Part shown: positions 61,265 through 64,000 of the stretch, one piece after another | Numbering within the stretch: position 1 is the stretch's first letter | How the letters are laid out: the number at the start of each line of letters is the position of its first letter | Position numbers and translations under genes: made by a program | Notes under the pieces: generated by a model | Seen by the model: only the letters and a program-made list of their open reading frames with translations | Database searches by the model: none | Told to the model about the DNA's origin: nothing | Origin: an uncultured Alistipes sp. | Lineage (GTDB): Bacteria; Bacteroidota; Bacteroidia; Bacteroidales; Rikenellaceae | Reading direction: 5' to 3' | Length of the DNA: 64,000 nt | NCBI GenBank assembly: GCA_910577475.1 | Contig: CAJTLJ010000012.1 | Coordinates: forward strand, 1-64,000

Positions 61265-62215
61265 TTACGAAAGTGTGAACTTTTTCACAGTAAATTTTCG
61301 CAACAGCCACCTCCAGGCCTCGCGCCTCGCCTGCACAGGTCCGGCGAGCGGAGCGACATAGGGTGCCGCGGCCCTCGCGACGACCCACACGAGCAGCCAT
61401 CCGCAGAGGCAGCCGGCCAGCCCCACCCAACGGCCCGCCCAATAACCCGCAGCCGCCCACACGACCGCGAAGGCCGCGACCGCGATCCGCGTCCTCCCTC
61501 CGGGCGGCGGAACGACGGAGCGCAACACCGCCTCCCCGACCTGCCGGCGATGGCTGCGATGCACCCGCAGCAGCAGACGGGGCGAAAATCCGCCGATGGC
61601 CGCCAGCTCCTCCCAGGCGATCATCAGAGCGGGCACGCCGACCGTCGAGGTCACGACGCGCACCGTCCTCCGGGCATCCCGGTTCACCTCCGCGGCCAGC
61701 CGGCAGAGCCCCGTCGGCAGCAGCCGCTCTCCGGCCCGCAGCGGCAGCAGCCAGTCGAAGGAGGCCACCTCGGCGGCGGCATCCCAGTCGTCCGTCGGAG
61801 CGCTCCGCTCCCTGTCGATCAGCACCAGCCGCCGGAACCCGCGGGACTGCGACCGGTAGAGCCCCCGAACGCCGAAGACCGGCAGTTCGGTTCCGGGCCG
61901 GTAGTCTACCGCCGCCAGGGCATAGCGCCGCTTCAGCTCCTCCAGCAGGGGCGCCTGCGTCTCGGAGTCCGCCACCACGATCACCTCGTAACGGGCATAC
62001 TCTTCGGCGAGCAGTTCGGCCGCCTCCCCGGCGTCGCGAATCCCGGTGTAGAGCAGGGAGATCCCCGCCCCGTCCGCCGCATCGCAGAAACCGGCCATCC
62101 GGCCCCGCAGCCACTCCCCCTCGCGCCGGCCACGCCACAGGCGCCACAACGCCGCCAGCGCCACGACGCAAACCGCAGCCGACACCGCCAGCACCGTCCA
62201 CCGGATCACGTCCAT
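61265..62215 (-). CDS. Membrane protein with degenerate glycosyltransferase-2-like domain
   Basis: 316 aa. An N-terminal membrane helix (about 5-24) is followed by a domain whose layout recalls GT2 enzymes: EEYARYEVIVVADSETQ in place of the nucleotide-binding strand, LVLIDRERSAPTDDWDAA where the DxD would be, and IAWEELAAIGGFSP like the acceptor helix. The canonical DxD and QxxRW are absent, so catalysis is doubtful. Two further membrane helices lie at about 235-275. It is the third gene of a unit, overlapping the helical-repeat gene by ten bases. The GT2 link is inferred from pattern only. Confidence 0.55.
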   Translation of the reverse strand: MDVIRWTVLAVSAAVCVVALAALWRLWRGRREGEWLRGRMAGFCDAADGAGISLLYTGIRDAGEAAELLAEEYARYEVIVVADSETQAPLLEELKRRYALAAVDYRPGTELPVFGVRGLYRSQSRGFRRLVLIDRERSAPTDDWDAAAEVASFDWLLPLRAGERLLPTGLCRLAAEVNRDARRTVRVVTSTVGVPALMIAWEELAAIGGFSPRLLLRVHRSHRRQVGEAVLRSVVPPPGGRTRIAVAAFAVVWAAAGYWAGRWVGLAGCLCGWLLVWVVARAAAPYVAPLAGPVQARREAWRWLLRKFTVKKFTLS

Positions 62216-63126
62216 AAGGCAGCGGATTTATAGGTTGCGGCGAGCCGTTCGAAAGCGATCCGCTCCTCGCCGTACAACAGATGCTCGACCGCCCGCAGGG
62301 CATATCCCTCATAGGCGGCCCGCCGCAGCAGCGACCGCCGCTCCTCGGCCGAGAGGGGGCCGCTCCCGGCCCAACGGTCGGGAAGAGCGAGATGCAGGTC
62401 GCAAAGCGTCTCCAACGCCTCGCACCCCACCCGCTCGTCGGAGGCCAGCCCCAGCACCAGCCCCCGCACGCTGTCGATTCCGAAGTGGCGGGCCATGCAG
62501 AGCCCTACACGGCGCAGATTCTCCTCGGAAGCTCGCAGCAGGGTGTCGCAGGCCAGCGGGAGGCCGCCGCGGCACATCAGCGCCAGCAGCTCGGCGCACT
62601 CGAAGCGGCTGAACGGATCGGGATATTCGCGAAGCAGCGTCAGCGCCTCGCCGGGATCGGCCGCCAGACGGGCCAGCAGGGCATAGAACCGCACCGCACG
62701 ACTGCGCGACCGGGCATAAGGCTCCAGCCGCACCGTCATCCGGCTGCTCAGCGGCAGGGCCGCCAGCAGCGCCAGCAGACGGGGACGGTCCGCCCCGGGA
62801 CGCCGCAGCCGCCGGAGGAGCTTCTCCTCCAGATCGTAGCTCCGCACGACGCTCCTTAACACCGCGGCGTCGCACCCGTAGGTCATCCGCCTCAAACCGG
62901 CAATCGCCTCGGCGAGCGCCCGGTCCGCACCGGGGCGGTCGACGAACGGGAACCGGGCGCGCCCCTTGCCGTCGCAGCGGAGCAGCAGGGTCCGCAGATA
63001 GATCATCGTAAGCCGCTGCCTGCGACTCCGGCGGCGGCGAATCAGCCAGCGCAGCGCCAGCACGCCCCCCATGACCAGACAGCTGCCCGGCAACAGCACG
63101 AACAAAGTCAACCACAATTTACTCAT
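62206..63126 (-). CDS. Membrane-anchored helical-repeat protein, function unknown
   Basis: 306 aa. One N-terminal membrane helix (about 7-27) and a basic stretch (RRRRSRRQR) are followed by an all-alpha region with HEAT-like alternation: LLALLAALPLSSRMTVRLE, FYALLARLAADPGEALTLL, RFECAELLALMCRGGL and LVLGLASDERVGCEALETL. It is likely a scaffold facing the cytoplasm. It overlaps the receiver-like gene upstream (eight bases) and the GT2-like gene downstream (ten bases), so the three are translated together. Confidence 0.6.
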   Translation of the reverse strand: MSKLWLTLFVLLPGSCLVMGGVLALRWLIRRRRSRRQRLTMIYLRTLLLRCDGKGRARFPFVDRPGADRALAEAIAGLRRMTYGCDAAVLRSVVRSYDLEEKLLRRLRRPGADRPRLLALLAALPLSSRMTVRLEPYARSRSRAVRFYALLARLAADPGEALTLLREYPDPFSRFECAELLALMCRGGLPLACDTLLRASEENLRRVGLCMARHFGIDSVRGLVLGLASDERVGCEALETLCDLHLALPDRWAGSGPLSAEERRSLLRRAAYEGYALRAVEHLLYGEERIAFERLAATYKSAALWT

Positions 63127-63487
63127 AAACGCCCGTCAGCTCCTCGGCCACCTTGCGGCGCAGCCGCGCCAGGTTGACCGGGAAAGTCATACATTGATCG
63201 GCCCCCTGCTCGAGCAGCGCCAGCACGATCCGCTCGGAGTGGTGCCACGTCAGGATATAGAGACGCGGATTTCCGACGGCCCGCCTCAGCCGCTCGACCT
63301 CGCGCTCGCGCGCCAGAAACCCGGCTGCACGCAGCACGATCAGCAGATCGACCGCCCCCCGCTCGCAAATGCGGAGCCACTCTCCGCGGCTTGCCACGCA
63401 GCACACCTCGGCCCCGAGCCCTGCGAGCGAAAGGCTCACCGCGCGGCTCAAAAAGGGGTTGTCCGAAACTATGACGATACGACGCAT
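63119..63487 (-). CDS. Pseudo-receiver domain protein
   Basis: 122-aa single domain with the alternating beta/alpha order of CheY-type receivers: RRIVIVSDNPFLSRAVSLSL, DLLIVLRAAGF, LYILTWHHSERIVLALLEQG and QCMTFPVNLARL. The acidic pair is reduced to one Asp. The phospho-acceptor Asp expected in DLLIVLR is replaced by Leu, and the conserved Lys before Pro is lost (TFP). It therefore probably works as a phosphorylation-independent adaptor. It is the first gene of the three-gene unit. Confidence 0.7.
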   Translation of the reverse strand: MRRIVIVSDNPFLSRAVSLSLAGLGAEVCCVASRGEWLRICERGAVDLLIVLRAAGFLAREREVERLRRAVGNPRLYILTWHHSERIVLALLEQGADQCMTFPVNLARLRRKVAEELTGVYE

Positions 63488-63568
63488 ACGGGGTCACACT
63501 GAATTCGCCGACCCCACTCCGAAAAATATGCCAAACCGCTCCGGCGCGAAAAAAAGTTGAACGAAGTG

Positions 63569-63598
63569 TTGTCCGTTCGGAAAAATTGCGTATATTTG
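63569..63598 (+). promoter_or_regulatory. Promoter of rplU-rpmA
   Basis: TTG (63569-63571), 19-base spacer and TATATTTG (63591-63598). The leader is about 30 bases. Confidence 0.78.
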
Positions 63599-63636
63599 CA
63601 GTCCGAAATATGTTCATACACATACAATTTTAGTAA

Positions 63637-63948
63637 ATGTACGTAATAGTAGAGATTGCAGGTCAGCAGTTTAAGGCTGAAAAAGGTCGGAAGCTCTATG
63701 TTCACCGTCTTCAGGGCGAGGTAGACTCGTCGGTGAGCTTCGACAAAATCCTGCTCGCAGACAACGACGGTCAGGTCAAAGTTGGTGCACCTGTAGTAGA
63801 AGGCGCCACGGTAAAGTGCAAGATTCTGAAGCACCTCAAGGACGACAAAGTTCTGGTGTTCAAGAAGAAGCGCAGAACGGGTTATCAGAAGTGCAACGGC
63901 CACCGTCAGTACCTGACCCAGATTCTGGTAGAAGAAATCGTTGCATAA
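63637..63948 (+). CDS. rplU: 50S ribosomal protein L21
   Basis: Ribosomal protein L21, 103 aa. The opening MYVIVEIAGQQFKAEKGRKL, the middle DKILLADNDGQVKVGAPVVE and the signature KKRRTGYQKCNGHRQ are all present. It forms the conserved rplU-rpmA pair, 19 bases before rpmA. Confidence 0.97.
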   Translation: MYVIVEIAGQQFKAEKGRKLYVHRLQGEVDSSVSFDKILLADNDGQVKVGAPVVEGATVKCKILKHLKDDKVLVFKKKRRTGYQKCNGHRQYLTQILVEEIVA

Positions 63949-63967
63949 CCTTAAAAATTAGAGAAAC

Positions 63968-64000
63968 ATGGCACACAAAAAAGGTGTAGGTAGTTCGAAG
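63968..64000 (+). CDS. rpmA: 50S ribosomal protein L27, first 11 codons only (cut by window edge)
   Basis: The start MAHKKGVGSSK matches the L27 N-terminus and the place after rplU is the usual one. The rest lies outside the window. Confidence 0.9.
   Translation, partial: MAHKKGVGSSK

Overview
The window looks like chromosomal DNA of a Bacteroidota bacterium of the order Bacteroidales. An Alistipes-like member of Rikenellaceae is my best guess, from the GC-rich coding sequence and gene content; no alignment was run. Supporting signs are a 16S rRNA 5' end of the Bacteroidales type at the left edge, repeated promoters of the Bacteroidota form (-33 TTTG/TTG, about 18-21 bases, then -7 TAnnTTTG), almost no Shine-Dalgarno sequences, and typical proteins of the phylum: a TonB-dependent receptor with a carboxypeptidase-regulatory-like domain, a fimbrillin-like lipoprotein, an M56-TonB fusion and a long Rho.

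Layout. 1-400 (minus): start of an rRNA operon with two tandem promoters. 700-9600 (plus): a secreted cysteine-hydrolase-like lipoprotein, a small membrane protein, rho, an S1/P1 nuclease, a CDF metal exporter, a metallophosphoesterase lipoprotein, a beta-rich envelope protein, an AraC regulator and an aldo/keto reductase-ferredoxin fusion. 9652-10066: a 143-bp tandem intergenic repeat, with an inverted copy at 17534-17664. 10-14 kb (minus): rRNA methyltransferase, 3'-5' exonuclease, RecQ. 14-17.4 kb (plus): PqqD-like protein, His/Cys-rich secreted protein, TonB-dependent receptor and HMA metal-binding protein, probably a copper or other heavy-metal uptake/handling unit. 17.7-21 kb (minus): ackA-ptb-buk, acyl-phosphate/ATP-forming short-chain fatty acid metabolism. 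21-29.7 kb: a PhoB-like response regulator, a DUF349 protein, pyrG, yidC and a six-hairpin glycosidase. 29.7-32.6 kb (minus): polysaccharide flippase and pyruvate kinase.

32.8-37.8 kb (plus) is accessory in flavour: a 51-residue acidic peptide gene carrying a G9 tract, a large fimbrillin/beta-helix lipoprotein, and a BlaI repressor with an M56-TonB sensor. 37.8-47.3 kb (minus) is housekeeping: mnmA, rimM, rpsP, a small unknown gene, a strongly structured noncoding RNA (a 6S RNA candidate), htpG, an EamA transporter, radC, rnc, fabF and acpP. 47.5-52.8 kb (plus): pepE, a YraN protein, waaA, fabD, a ROK regulator and a GNAT acetyltransferase. 52.9-57.5 kb (minus): an amino-sugar unit with nagB, a NagB-like/PIG-L fusion lacking two catalytic NagB residues, a CBM9-like protein and an APH-fold sugar-kinase-like protein. 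57.6-63.5 kb (minus): a DUF2776-like membrane protein, a DivIC-like protein, queE, hpt, cysQ and an uncharacterised three-gene operon (pseudo-receiver, helical-repeat membrane protein, degenerate glycosyltransferase). The window ends in rplU-rpmA (plus).

The best leads for something undescribed are the structured RNA at 40836-41046, the G9-tract peptide gene with its downstream lipoprotein, the NagB-like/PIG-L fusion, the pseudo-receiver operon and the dispersed repeat.
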